Assembly (NCBI GenBank): GCA_010015805.1
Contig: ML978127.1
Location: 868,001 to 932,000 of the forward strand
Source of the DNA: Rhizodiscina lignyota
Lineage: Eukaryota; Ascomycota; Dothideomycetes; Aulographales; Rhizodiscinaceae
Direction of reading: 5' to 3'
DNA length: 64,000 bases
In this document: piece after piece, positions 21,697 through 31,104 of the stretch
How positions within the stretch are numbered: the first letter of the stretch is position 1
How the letters are laid out: each line of letters starts with the position of its first letter
Notes under the pieces: model-generated
Seen by the model: only the letters and a program-made list of their open reading frames with translations
Database searches by the model: none
What the model was told of the DNA's origin: nothing
Program-made: the position numbers and the translations under genes

Positions 21697-22138
21697 ATTG
21701 TAAATACTTGGAAATACAAATGTGCATAACTTTCAAACGATAACCAAATTTGATTTGCTACAAAAAGGACCAATCCTAGAATAAGCAAAGCCTTTGAGGT
21801 GGCTCTTGCGCTTATTCAAGGAGCCAACTAGGATAGTGAGATTACTTCTCAGTCTGTGATTCTGCTGTTCTTTATGCTTGATGTTTCCAACGGTCCGCTC
21901 CGCACTGACCGCATATGGTCTCTATTGGTCCAAAGCATTGCTACCATTCAACGGTTATTGATCGCAACCTTTACGACGGTGATGGCGTTTTACTATAATA
22001 ATTTCAGTTTCTCTCCTTTCAAACTTCCCATTGCAAAATACCACATCAAGTACAAGTCATAACTGGCATCAAACATCAAACTCCATCATATACCATCACA
22101 CATACACCATTACACATCTCAACTCATTGTCCGCAACC
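21697..22138. other. Spacer downstream of methylisocitrate lyase
   Basis: These 442 bases hold the 3' untranslated region of the lyase and the promoter/leader of the next plus-strand gene (CATC/ACAT-rich from about 22040). An upstream in-frame start exists at 22031 but is TTG and reads through leader-like sequence. Confidence 0.45.
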
Positions 22139-22558
22139 ATGTCGAACTTCTCACAATATCTACACTCACGATTTCCCCCCTCCCCGTCCCATAGCTGGAG
22201 ATGCGGCCTGGAACACCACTGCCTCGGCCAAGAATACTACATTCCAGGCAAGCTTTCAGAGGCCGAACGGAGGCCTCGAATGGCGTGGAACCTGAGGATG
22301 TGCGCAACATGCTTCCAACACCAGTTGGAGCTCAAGAAGAGGGGCATCATCGAAGTGGGTGAGGGGCTGTTGATGATGGACGAGGCGGAGAGTGAGGCGG
22401 AGGACTCGGACGAGGAGGGATACGAGCCAGACGACGAGAAGTCGGTGGGGGAGGAAGAGGGGGAGAGTGATGGGGACTCGGAGGACGAAGGGAGGGGAGG
22501 TGACTGGCCAGAGTGGGATGGGTCGGAGACGACCATGTCGGATGATACGTGGAGATAG
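22139..22558 (+). CDS. Small protein with Cys/His cluster and very acidic tail, function unknown
   Basis: A single-exon frame of 139 residues from an ATG in good context (CCGCAACCATGTCG). Residues 1-75 contain two Cys/His groups, WRCGLEHHCLGQEYY and LRMCATCFQHQ, that could bind one zinc ion. The last 60 residues are almost all Asp, Glu, Ser and Gly (DEAESEAEDSDEEGYEPDDE and on), probably disordered. No signal peptide or membrane span. I do not recognise a family. The acidic tail suggests a nuclear or chaperone-type partner, but that is a guess. Confidence 0.6.
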   Translation: MSNFSQYLHSRFPPSPSHSWRCGLEHHCLGQEYYIPGKLSEAERRPRMAWNLRMCATCFQHQLELKKRGIIEVGEGLLMMDEAESEAEDSDEEGYEPDDEKSVGEEEGESDGDSEDEGRGGDWPEWDGSETTMSDDTWR

Positions 22559-22995
22559 CCGCCTGATACCAAGTCAAATGTACAGGCATCTGCGTTAGTC
22601 AATCAAAAGATTTCCCCCAAGTTCAACGCCATTGAGGATGCTCCTCCCATTGTTGTGCTGTATGTTCGACGTGGTTGCACGAATTGGTGTACTCTCTTCA
22701 ATGGCGCGCGACTTAGACGTTACTTGCAAGTTTCGCTCGTGCACACTGCGGTCTTAGTGTTTGACCAGATTACCATTAATATACAGTACATATATGTTGC
22801 ATGCATGTATTGCTGCCTATCTTTCTTCATGTCCCTTGCTCGTACAGTGTAAGTCGAGGCCCTGCAATCGGGGCTCCGGCTGTTGGATATAGGCTGACTC
22901 AACAAAGACGCTCTCTCGCGTTCAACCGGCTCAAGTCGAGCCATTACGTTTCTGTCATTGCATCCGCTTCGCCTCTTCCTCGCTCTCGCACTTCT
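22559..22995. other. Convergent 3' spacer
   Basis: These 437 bases lie between the stops of two convergent genes. No gene, repeat or RNA is recognised. Confidence 0.5.
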
Positions 22996-24594
22996 TCATA
23001 TCCATAAAACCGCCCCTTCTTCAAGGAGAGCATCCTGCAGTGCCCCGATATCAACATCGGCCGCTGAGCAACCGTCAAGTAGCGCTATACATGCTGCAAT
23101 TCCTGCCGCTTGGCCCATCGCCATCCAACAAGGCTCCATTCGCAGCGTCGAAAATCCAATGTGGCTTGCGGAGACCGGTACCGGCGCTAGCAAATTCTTA
23201 ATTGGCGAGTCTGGCACAATTACACCGTATGGAACAGTATACGGAACGCACTTGTAGCTGAGGAAGCCATCAAGATGGACTCGACCAGGCTCTCGTTTCC
23301 TTACAGCATGTGAGTCGAGCGCGTAATGGCTGGCAGTAATGCTATCCTTATGCAGAGGAGCTCGACCATCCTCGCCCGGCAAGGCATCGTGTGCCGTGAA
23401 GACATACTTGCCTTTCATACGCCGACCCTCTCGAACATACATCTGTCGTGGAAAGTATCCATTGTCCGTATACTCGTCTGCCGCCCAGCCCCATTCCGAT
23501 ATCTCAGAACGGAACCACTCAGGTAACTCTTCATCATTCTGCGCAAAGTAGAGTAGGCCTTCGGTATAGTCACGCAAACGCTCTGCGAAAGAATCTCTCC
23601 ACGCCCAGCCCGACGTTGAATACGGCCAGTTCTCCTCTGGCAAGTCGGTGGATATCAACGCAAGGTGCTGATTGTTCGCATCCACCTTGTCATTTGGTAC
23701 GCGGTTGTTACTGCAAAGTCGTGCGATGCCTTTGAGTAGATGTGGTATTGGTCGTTCGCCTCGTTCAGCACGACGACGATTTTGCTCGAGCTGTGGAGGC
23801 GATAGTCGATTTTGAGCCCCCGTATGAATCCCACTCTTTACATCGTCGATCAAAGATAAGAACTCCTTTCGATTGTAGTTCTTTGGTTGTTGAAATTTTG
23901 CCCGGTTCGATGCTTTCGCAGTGAGACAGAGTCGGTAGTTGAAAGCTTGTACTGCATTGTCGCCAACATTCGTGGATCCGCTGCACTCCGGTCCGTTCCA
24001 CAGTTTGTAGACGCGGCCAGCTCCTGGCTCGTCGTATATCTCTTTGCCCTCTCGGCCCAAAAAACATGATACCCCAGCAGAAGCCGCGATGATATCACCC
24101 TCGTAAGAGCAATCGCAAAAGAATCGTCCGCTGTAACATTCCTCTCTCTTATTGATTAAGTCAGTGACTCTAATGGACCTGATTGAAGAATGAACGATTT
24201 CGAGGTTATCAGGCTCAAAGTCAAACTGACGCTTCCTCAGAACAATCACGTTCGGATGGCACGCCTGGATGAAGTCGTGGAACACTCGCTCCGCAACATG
24301 CGGTTCAAATTTGTAACCGTCATCGCAATGAGCAACTTGCACAGACTGTGGACCATAGGTTTCGATGTAGTATTGCTTGATACGATCGATGAATTCCTTG
24401 AAGAAGCCGCCGCCACAGGCTCTCGTTGCAATATCGGTCGCTCCAAGACCGTTCGCTGGTAGGCCTCCGATGTGCGCGGTCCGCTCAAGTATCAAAGACG
24501 TGTAGCCCCTGCGAGCCGCTGCAACAGCTGCGGCAATCCCAGCTGGAGTCGCTCCGAGAATGATAAGGTCGAATATATTTCTGTGCACTGTCAT
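22996..24594 (-). CDS. FAD-dependent oxidoreductase (FAD_oxidored family), intronless
   Basis: An uninterrupted 532-residue frame from an ATG at 24594. The N-terminus FDLIILGATPAGIAAAVAAARRGY is the Rossmann FAD-binding fold in the GATPAGIAAA form typical of the FAD_oxidored family (PF12831), followed by LILERTAHIGGLPANGLGATD. CDCSYEGDIIAASAGVSCFLGREG matches the next conserved block. The end holds the closing FAD block TLRMEPCWMAMGQAAGIAACIAL. Homologues are widespread in bacteria and patchy in fungi, and their substrates are mostly unknown. No secretion signal. The lack of introns in a gene this long, among intron-bearing neighbours, may hint at transfer, but intronless native genes also occur. 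Confidence 0.88.
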   Translation of the reverse strand: MTVHRNIFDLIILGATPAGIAAAVAAARRGYTSLILERTAHIGGLPANGLGATDIATRACGGGFFKEFIDRIKQYYIETYGPQSVQVAHCDDGYKFEPHVAERVFHDFIQACHPNVIVLRKRQFDFEPDNLEIVHSSIRSIRVTDLINKREECYSGRFFCDCSYEGDIIAASAGVSCFLGREGKEIYDEPGAGRVYKLWNGPECSGSTNVGDNAVQAFNYRLCLTAKASNRAKFQQPKNYNRKEFLSLIDDVKSGIHTGAQNRLSPPQLEQNRRRAERGERPIPHLLKGIARLCSNNRVPNDKVDANNQHLALISTDLPEENWPYSTSGWAWRDSFAERLRDYTEGLLYFAQNDEELPEWFRSEISEWGWAADEYTDNGYFPRQMYVREGRRMKGKYVFTAHDALPGEDGRAPLHKDSITASHYALDSHAVRKREPGRVHLDGFLSYKCVPYTVPYGVIVPDSPIKNLLAPVPVSASHIGFSTLRMEPCWMAMGQAAGIAACIALLDGCSAADVDIGALQDALLEEGAVLWI

Positions 24595-25544
24595 GGTGGA
24601 TGATATGAATCCAGTGTGGAAGTCGAAATCAACTCCTGCTCAGTAGTTCACCCAAGCTCTTCCAGAAGCATCCCATCGTAATTCCTTTTGAGAAAAATGA
24701 CGAAGACAGACACCGTCTTCTAGGAGCAAGATTGGGCAATGAGCCTGAGATTAATATTCGATAAGGGAGAGTTGTGGGTTGGATGATGCTTCTCAAGTCA
24801 ATTGAGATGAGATGAGGTGGGCATTTCGGGGTCACGTGATATACGGTATATTTAAATTCTGAAAGGGAAAAATCTCCATGTGAATTCGAAGAGTGTGATC
24901 TGGAGTTCGCGACTATCACCAAGTTGAAGCAACACCAGAAAAGATATCACAGTGGGATTAAAGGCAAGTATGCCTGCCAAGTCCTGAACTGTCTTTAGCC
25001 TACTACACCGCACGCAAACTCACATGCCACGAAGTCGTTATCCTACAATTGATTTACGTGAACTTTTACTTTCTCTCGGCTTCTGGTAGTGTATTTTCAG
25101 TCGTATGTCTCTTCCCTAGCCTGTACTATATCTGCACCAATCTCGTATTTGATGCGGTCAGCTCTTCGTTCAGCCAATATATTCCAAGCGGAGCCACATC
25201 CGACAGTACCTCTTCTAGGACCTCTTGAATACCGGGTATGATAAAGAAGTTATCGACCGACTAACCCCGCAGATTCCTCGGCGGCGTCTCAGCTCTTCTC
25301 GATTCCCAATATACCAATACATCCAGTCGAAGCGAGTTCTTTCCGATCACTGAGATGAGTCGTGAATAAGGCAGGAATTTCATTACTATCCTGCTTCACA
25401 TAGGCTATTCATCTGGGGAGGGGTTACTAATGAGTGTCTCCTGTTAAGTCCTTCCATGTTGCTTGTCATACATTCCCTCTAATCAATTTCCTTTTAAGAA
25501 CGTCCAGCCTTCATCAGTGGATAGTGTCCACCCACATCGCTCCC
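24595..25544. other. Gene-free AT-rich interval
   Basis: These 950 bases hold the promoter of the FAD gene on the left (with a TATATTTAAAT run at 24845-24858) and the 3' side of the secreted protein gene on the right. From 24.9 to 25.5 kb I see no gene or repeat. Confidence 0.45.
24831..24840. promoter_or_regulatory. GTCACGTGAT palindromic E-box
   Basis: The core TCACGTGA is an E-box of the kind bound by Cbf1/bHLH factors. It lies about 240 bases upstream of the FAD oxidoreductase ATG. The same ten bases recur at 26947-26956 and, inverted, at 43765-43774. Confidence 0.45.
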
Positions 25545-26576
25545 TCAGCAGTTCTGAATGTCGTTGTTCTCGCACTCATCCAACCAACCGCCTGACTGCC
25601 CATTGAACCCAAATGCTGCGTCATTCCATCCGTAGGCCATCACGCCTGACGTCTCAACATGGCAGCCAGCACATTGGCCACCCCCAGGAGAACCTGTGGA
25701 CAAGCAGACTACGGGGCTATTGCAAAAGGCTTCCTGTCCGTTCGTCTCTGCCCACTAGAAAGAGTCAGCATAGTCTTGCACTGTAAGATTTCCCTTACCC
25801 CTGCAGCTGTGGCGCCCAGCGTATCCCCACCACCTTGGAAATAGTCCCACTCTGTCTCATCGTTGTTGTCTTTCCAGATATAGTCAACTACTAGTCCTCC
25901 CTCATCATTCTCCTCACGCTTCCTCAAGCCTTCTTCGGTCGCTCGTAGGTGATGGTAAGTCCCATCATTCTCACGACCGAGGTCCGCGGGGTCTGCGAGG
26001 CGATAGAACAGACTATGTGTGTGTACATCGCCACTATAAACGCTCGCGGCTCGGATCCACGTCCCGTTGTTTGCTGTCGCCAACAGCCCCTTCCTAAGAC
26101 TGTTGTCGATCGGTGCAACGTGAGCAACCGCGTGAGTGAGAGCGCTCGTGTGGTTAGTGAGATCCCACACCGCGTCGCCCATCTCGCGTTTGCCATTGCG
26201 AGTCTGCCAGAAGCCAACAAACGCGCCCATTAGTATATCTGCTGCAATGAAGAAGCAATCCCCTGTCTGCTGCCAGTGATGGATGTTGCTTGAGCACTTG
26301 GCAAGGTTAAAGGCAGACTGCGCAAGCCCTAGTACGCCAATGGCAAGCCTTACTCCGGAAGGTATGGTGTTCGCTGTCCACACGACAAGGCTCAGGATAG
26401 TCAAAAGCTGTCGAGGCGCGATATCCTGATCTCGTGAGAGACCGAGCTTCGAAGTTAGGTATGCGTACCTTTGTCACGAGCTCCTCATAAACCACAACAT
26501 CCTTGGTTTCTACCTCCGTTGGCGATGCGCTAACCACAGCCGCAAGAAGCAACAGAATGAGCTCCATGATAGTCAT
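25545..26576 (-). CDS. Secreted Cys-rich protein, unknown family
   Basis: Three exons: 26576-26469, 26407-25799 and 25754-25545, giving 308 residues. MTIMELILLLLAAVVSASP is a good signal peptide. The mature part has a hydrophobic helix (TILSLVVWTANTIPSGVRLAIGVLGLAQ) and then KCSSNIHHWQQTGDCFFIAADILMG. The end reads FCNSPVVCLSTGSPGGGQCAGCHVE and then ...GYGWND-like (read here as AYGWNDAAFGF)...WLDECENNDIQNC. The last exon is supported by a GTAAGG/TCTAG intron in phase and by its nine cysteines, most likely in disulfides. An ATG ten codons upstream (26606) lies inside a TATATAAA box, and another at 26567 would give MELILLLL; the exact start is open. I do not recognise the family. It could be an effector-like or wall protein. 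Confidence 0.72.
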
Positions 26577-26605
26577 TTGTTTTAGAATCCAGTCCTTCTC
26601 CAGCA

Positions 26606-26613
26606 TTTATATA
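26606..26613 (-). promoter_or_regulatory. TATA box candidate of the secreted protein gene
   Basis: TATATAAA on the minus strand ends 30 bases before the chosen ATG and overlaps the upstream ATG. This argues against the longer start. Confidence 0.4.
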
Positions 26614-26946
26614 CACCCAATTCTTCCGCTTCTAGGGAGCTTCTCTTTGAATTTCCTTCGTTTCCGACGGCTAAATACCATGGAAATCCCCGGTTTTGTA
26701 TGGTACAATTGCATCTGATGATGGTACGGATTATTCAATCTCGATACGAAGACGATCGACGGCAGTGCCATTTTTTGGTGTAAGCGGTACTATAACTTGT
26801 AAGCTCTTATTCCGCGCTTTTCCATAGATGCTATATATGCTTACGATACGGAAATAGGTCATGTAGAGAGCGACCTAATAGTTTAGCTAAATATGTAAGC
26901 TGGGTAAGGTGAGGTCGTTTGTCAAAGGAATAGAGGTCAACTTTGG

Positions 26947-26956
26947 GTCACGTGAT
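26947..26956. promoter_or_regulatory. GTCACGTGAT palindromic E-box, second copy
   Basis: Identical ten bases to 24831-24840, and both are followed by AT. It lies about 370 bases upstream of the secreted protein ATG. Confidence 0.45.
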
Positions 26957-27131
26957 ATGATATCCATAATGTATGAGCCATTGGTCTTGACGTCTCATTG
27001 AACTGCACTCATAGCGCTTGAATTGGTCCATTCGGGCCTAAAGCGCGGGTCACGCCAAAGCCTCTGTGTACTTTTACAGTCATATTTACAAGCCTCTAGC
27101 ATCGGTCGTATAAGGGGAGAGCGAAATAGTA

Positions 27132-27828
27132 TCACCTCACGGTCCGCTCAACGAAATCCTTCTCCAGTCTTCCAACCTCTTTCCTAAAGCTCTCGACTTC
27201 CTGCCAACAATCCAACGGCTTCCTGTCATTCGTCCTCAAGCACTGCACCACCGCGCTCCTGGCCTGCTCAACACCTTCATCCGCCTGCTCCAGCTTCCTC
27301 CTGCCTTCGAGCTTCTTCCTAAGAGCTGCAATCTCCGCTTGAACAGTATCATGTGTCTGCTCTGGCTTCTGAGGCTTCTCTTCGGGAGGATTGAGGAGAG
27401 GCGAGCGCATTCGCGGCTCTGCGTCTGGGGAGGGGGCGGGTTCGGTAGGTGCGGACGGTTCATCTGAAAGCCGCTTTGAGATTTCCGCAAGTCTCGAGGA
27501 CTCTGCTGCTTGTAGTCGTTCAAGCTCGGACTTGACGCGGGATTGGATTTGGTATTCGAGGTTTTTTAACCGGGTGGTGTCGGACTGCCAGGCGTCAGTA
27601 TAAGTCACGATCTTCCCCGTCCTGAATACGAATTGAGTTTCAATGGGTAATCTCATACCTCTGAGCTTCGTTGTAGAGAGTCAACCAGCTCTCCGGAGAA
27701 TCGGACAGGCGCGTTTGGTCTTGGAAGCTGTCAGTTGCTTTTGCTCGTCTTCTCGATGTGGAGTCCACTCACGACTGAAAAACATGCTGTTTGCCCGGTA
27801 TCTCGGGCTTTGATTCTCCTGCGCCCAT
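27132..27828 (-). CDS. MIC19: MICOS complex subunit Mic19
   Basis: Three exons, 27828-27773, 27719-27659 and 27584-27132, give 189 residues. The start MGAGESKPEIPG is a myristoylation-type N-terminus as in other Mic19 proteins. The short second exon reads PNAPVRFSGELVDSLQRSSE, the family block after HVF. A long coiled coil (TRLKNLEYQIQSRVKSELERLQ) follows, then a Pro/Glu linker and a C-terminal CHCH-type hairpin VVQCLRTNDRKPLDCWQEVESF with a CX10C pair, as in yeast. Mic19 joins Mic60 at crista junctions of the mitochondrial inner membrane. The acceptor of the second exon was chosen (CCAAG at 27720) because it gives the conserved frame. Confidence 0.92.
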
Positions 27829-28237
27829 GATTGCAACAGCTGAGCGCCCTTTTCTGGCGCAATTGCAGTGCGAAAAGTTGGCTTTCAAAACGCTGATCTT
27901 GAAGCTCACTCCCGCCCCGAGCGCTTCGCTTTTTCGGCCCGCAGCTTTTGCCAAGGCCAATGCAGGCAGGGGGCTGCCGATAGTTTGGCCATCGACTTAC
28001 TTTTAGGTTTTTTTCAAGAATTGAATATATTATAGTCCATCATTGACAGCTTCAGCTGTTGAAGTTTAGAGCAAAGTTTATTAGGCGTGGTTGTGGAAAA
28101 TTGATGTTCGAGAACCGTCTGGCGCTCTTTTTAACCCAGAGTCAGATACATAGGCTCTCGGAGGTCAAAGCCACATCTCTCATTTGTAGTCTATTCAAAT
28201 ACTCGACTTGTACGAGATTTATTCTCTCCTATCGATG
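27829..28237. other. Spacer upstream of MIC19
   Basis: These 409 bases contain the MIC19 promoter and the 3' end of TRM44. No gene is supported; the open plus frame 28059-28544 is the reverse of TRM44. Confidence 0.5.
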
Positions 28238-30121
28238 TCAATGGCCACAATCCACGGTTTCCTTCCCCCTGAGCTTCATTGCCCGCTTGACCCATTCCCT
28301 GCCTGCCTCTTCGAGGCTCTGTAGGCCCCCGAGATCACGTATGACAATGTCTCTGATCTTCTCTTCTTTCTCTTCGAGTGGTATGGCAGCGATACCGTTC
28401 CCGTTGCTATTGTCATTAGATGCCATCCAATTACGCCCGATAACGGCGGCATTTCTTGTGCTTGGTATTCGCAGCATCTCCTTCTCCGGAACGCAGCCAG
28501 AGTCCACCGCGAGCTTCGCTACCCAGGAAGTCAAGGTGGCATAGGCAGACGGCTGGTTTGCCTTGTTCTTCGAAGTCACGAGAGATCCTGAGGCATGGCC
28601 TTTTCCCTGGACTTCTACGCACTCACTAGGAGCATTCGTTTCGGGATGACCATTGGAAGAGATCTCCAGACTATCATCCGAACCAATAGTACCGTTTGAC
28701 GTTTGATTGCCAGTAGTTGATGAACAGAAAGGATCATGAGCGACGACAGGTGCTCGGAATCTTGCACCGGAGAAATTGTGGCTGCAGCATGGTATAGCGA
28801 TAAAGGGAGAGCTACTGAGCGAAGCAAGCAGCGGAGTCCAAGGTGTGAGCTCATCGGCGTGATTTGAGATGATGAAAGTCCCGTTCTGGAAGTGGCCGTC
28901 ATGGAAGGCTGTACCGTTTATAGGCATTGAGTCACTTTCGTTGAAGCCAGCCGCAGTCTGGAGGACCTTTGGAACAAGCAGGACCTCCTTCAGATTTCCT
29001 TGAACTGCTTCGGGAAACATATCCCAGCTCTTTCTCCTCCTCGCATCAAATCCCCAGCCCTGATAGCCCTCTGACATCAGTATGTGCACTAAGACTCCAT
29101 TTCCGCACCCGATGTCTACAAATCCAGGGAATTCCTGGTCCCCGTACATATCGTGCCATAGTTCGAGCAGGAATGCCGCGATTCCGAGATCCTCAAAGAC
29201 GTGCTTCGTAGGATCTGTCTGCTCTCTCCAGTCCTTGACCAGGTCTTTGGCATACTTAATTTTCAGCCGGGTGTACGTATCCTGAAACCGTTTCTGCGGA
29301 ATGACGAGGTCATGGTGGACACGCTTGGTGTAACCTGCTAGTTGGCCCTGACCATGCTTGTAAATAATCTGTACGAGATGATGTGCTGTACGAATGAGCC
29401 GGTTGGAGAGCGCTGATGTATCTGTCCCCTCAAATAGATTGTAATGGATGGATATGTTTCCCGGTTGAGGTTGAGATATTCCTCCTGCTTGAGTAGCATG
29501 CTCAATCTTGGCCTTGTCACCGTCATTTTCTGTATGGCTATTACCCGCCCAAGTGTATATCAACGCAATACTCTTAACAGCAGGGTGATAAAAGGGTATA
29601 TCATCAACTTTGTCAACATGTGGGATCTGCAGAATGAGAAAATTTGCTTCTGCACTATCTGATGGATCATTGGATGATCGAAAGAAATGCACAGTCTGGA
29701 CTAAGTCCCTATCCAGTTGAGGATTACGAGGCACCAGCCTTCTCACGAGTGTCCGCTGCCAGACATACCCCGGTGGGATTTGAGTGCCTCGCGGTCGATA
29801 GTCTGACTTGAGATGTTTCGTGAATGAGCTGAATGGGGTCTCCTGTCGCGCATCTAAATCTGGAGCTTCGACAATAGTAGTGTCCTTCTCGCTGTCGTAG
29901 AATATCTCTGCGCGAAACAGAAGCGACGATGAGATATTTGGATTGCGGATCAGATTCTCAAGCACCTTGAGGAATATCGGCGGTGGAAACGCGCAGTCGT
30001 GAGACAATATCGAGAGCCATAGTTCATCTGATAGAGAAAACGTAGGGGGCGCTTTTGAGAGGTCATGAGGCTGGAATGGGGCCTTTGGCGCGTCCTTTTG
30101 GTCAGTTCCGTGCTCTTTCAT
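28238..30121 (-). CDS. TRM44: tRNA (uracil-O(2)-)-methyltransferase Trm44
   Basis: A single exon of 627 residues from an ATG at 30121. The methyltransferase core is clear: FPGFVDIGCGNGVLVHILMSEGYQGWGFDARRRKSWD is the SAM-binding loop, preceded by KHVFEDLGIAAFLLELW. FIISNHADELTPWTPLLAS and IAIPCCSHNFSGARF follow, and the C-terminal RIPSTRNAAVIGR closes the domain. Trm44 makes 2'-O-methyl-U44 in tRNA-Ser in the cytosol. The open frame extends to 30334, but that longer start would overlap the divergent acetyltransferase gene and reads as promoter. The Cys-rich stretch in that extension (RCRNGGCRITS) is not typical of the family. Confidence 0.92.
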   Translation of the reverse strand: MKEHGTDQKDAPKAPFQPHDLSKAPPTFSLSDELWLSILSHDCAFPPPIFLKVLENLIRNPNISSSLLFRAEIFYDSEKDTTIVEAPDLDARQETPFSSFTKHLKSDYRPRGTQIPPGYVWQRTLVRRLVPRNPQLDRDLVQTVHFFRSSNDPSDSAEANFLILQIPHVDKVDDIPFYHPAVKSIALIYTWAGNSHTENDGDKAKIEHATQAGGISQPQPGNISIHYNLFEGTDTSALSNRLIRTAHHLVQIIYKHGQGQLAGYTKRVHHDLVIPQKRFQDTYTRLKIKYAKDLVKDWREQTDPTKHVFEDLGIAAFLLELWHDMYGDQEFPGFVDIGCGNGVLVHILMSEGYQGWGFDARRRKSWDMFPEAVQGNLKEVLLVPKVLQTAAGFNESDSMPINGTAFHDGHFQNGTFIISNHADELTPWTPLLASLSSSPFIAIPCCSHNFSGARFRAPVVAHDPFCSSTTGNQTSNGTIGSDDSLEISSNGHPETNAPSECVEVQGKGHASGSLVTSKNKANQPSAYATLTSWVAKLAVDSGCVPEKEMLRIPSTRNAAVIGRNWMASNDNSNGNGIAAIPLEEKEEKIRDIVIRDLGGLQSLEEAGREWVKRAMKLRGKETVDCGH

Positions 30122-30297
30122 CGTGACCCAAGAAGGCTTGATATGCCCAGATACCAGAAGAGAAATTAAATGTTGATGAGAGGAGTTATGTAATTCTCCA
30201 AGTGCGACAGAATTTATCCCCTGGGCATCCCGTGACGTGATTCGACAACCGCCATTCCTGCAACGTCCAAACTTCTCGAATTTCCAGGCACAACCAA
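30122..30297. promoter_or_regulatory. Compact bidirectional promoter of TRM44 and the GNAT gene
   Basis: Only 176 bases separate two divergent ATGs, so both genes must share this region. Confidence 0.6.
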
Positions 30298-31104
30298 ATG
30301 CAAACATCCATCGCGACTTGGCTGAAAAAGCCAAGAGCGGTCACCCAGCCTCAAGATGACCAGGAACTTCAATCGACAAAGCCACAGGCGCCTACGATCG
30401 AGGAGCGCCATGTTGCGCCTGCGGTGACGCCCGAATCACCAGCCGGTGTACCGCACAATCACTCTGCACAAGAGAATCATAATACTTCCAAGCCGTTCGC
30501 GTTCAGAAAGCACTCACATCCTCTCCCCGCAAATGTCATCTTCTCACCTCTGACACCCGATCTCGTACCGTCATATCGACGCCTCAACTCTCTCCTACTC
30601 CCGATATCGTACCAAGACAAATTCTACACCGAGACGCTCGAAGACCCGATAATATCCAGCCTCACGCTCATTGCGCTCTGGCAAGACTCTCCCCCCACTA
30701 CAACCAGCACCTCACGCCTGTCCGTGGCCAGCAAGCCACGCCTCGTCGCTGCGATCCGCTGCCGTCTGCTCAGTCCTCCATCACCTACGTCCGGCCCATC
30801 ACTGTACCTCTCTACGATCGGCACGCTCGCCCCATTCCGCTCACACGGGCTCGCGAGCCATCTGCTCGAGAACACCATCTACAAGGCAGTGGATATATAC
30901 GGCATCGGCAGCGTCACGGCGCACGTGTGGGCAGCGAACACAGAGGCGCTGGAGTGGTACAGCAAGCGAGGCTTCAAAGAGGTGGACAGGGAGCAGTATT
31001 ACTACCGGAGGCTCAATCCGAGCGAGGCGGTGCTGATGCGCAGGGATATCAGTGTGCTGGATGCGCTGCCGATGGATACAGCGGCTGTTGGGAATGGAGG
31101 GTGA
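30298..31104 (+). CDS. GNAT N-acetyltransferase, Naa50-like, with PIP-box-like N-terminus
   Basis: A single exon of 268 residues. The GNAT fold spans about residues 85-255: VIFSPLTPDLVPSYRRLNSLLLPISY, then LYLSTIGTLAPFRSHGLASHLLENTI with the acetyl-CoA loop (RSHGLA), and AHVWAANTEALEWYSKRGF, which matches the NEDAIDFYKKFGF-type block of Naa50 and related enzymes. These acetylate protein N-termini or lysines. Residues 1-80 are a disordered Pro/His/Gln-rich extension. It starts QTSIATWLKKP, reminiscent of the N-terminal PCNA-binding QxxIxxFF motif of DNA repair proteins, but with Trp-Leu in place of the two aromatics. Substrate unknown. Confidence 0.85.
   Translation: MQTSIATWLKKPRAVTQPQDDQELQSTKPQAPTIEERHVAPAVTPESPAGVPHNHSAQENHNTSKPFAFRKHSHPLPANVIFSPLTPDLVPSYRRLNSLLLPISYQDKFYTETLEDPIISSLTLIALWQDSPPTTTSTSRLSVASKPRLVAAIRCRLLSPPSPTSGPSLYLSTIGTLAPFRSHGLASHLLENTIYKAVDIYGIGSVTAHVWAANTEALEWYSKRGFKEVDREQYYYRRLNPSEAVLMRRDISVLDALPMDTAAVGNGG

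Larger units (their letters stand above)
26577..27131. other. Spacer between secreted protein gene and MIC19
   Basis: These 555 AT-rich bases include the promoter of the secreted protein gene and the 3' end of MIC19. It contains the GTCACGTGAT palindrome at 26947 and no gene. Confidence 0.45.

Noticed and set aside
30122-30334. Longer N-terminus for Trm44
   Set aside because: It would overlap the divergent acetyltransferase ATG and reads unlike the Trm44 family.
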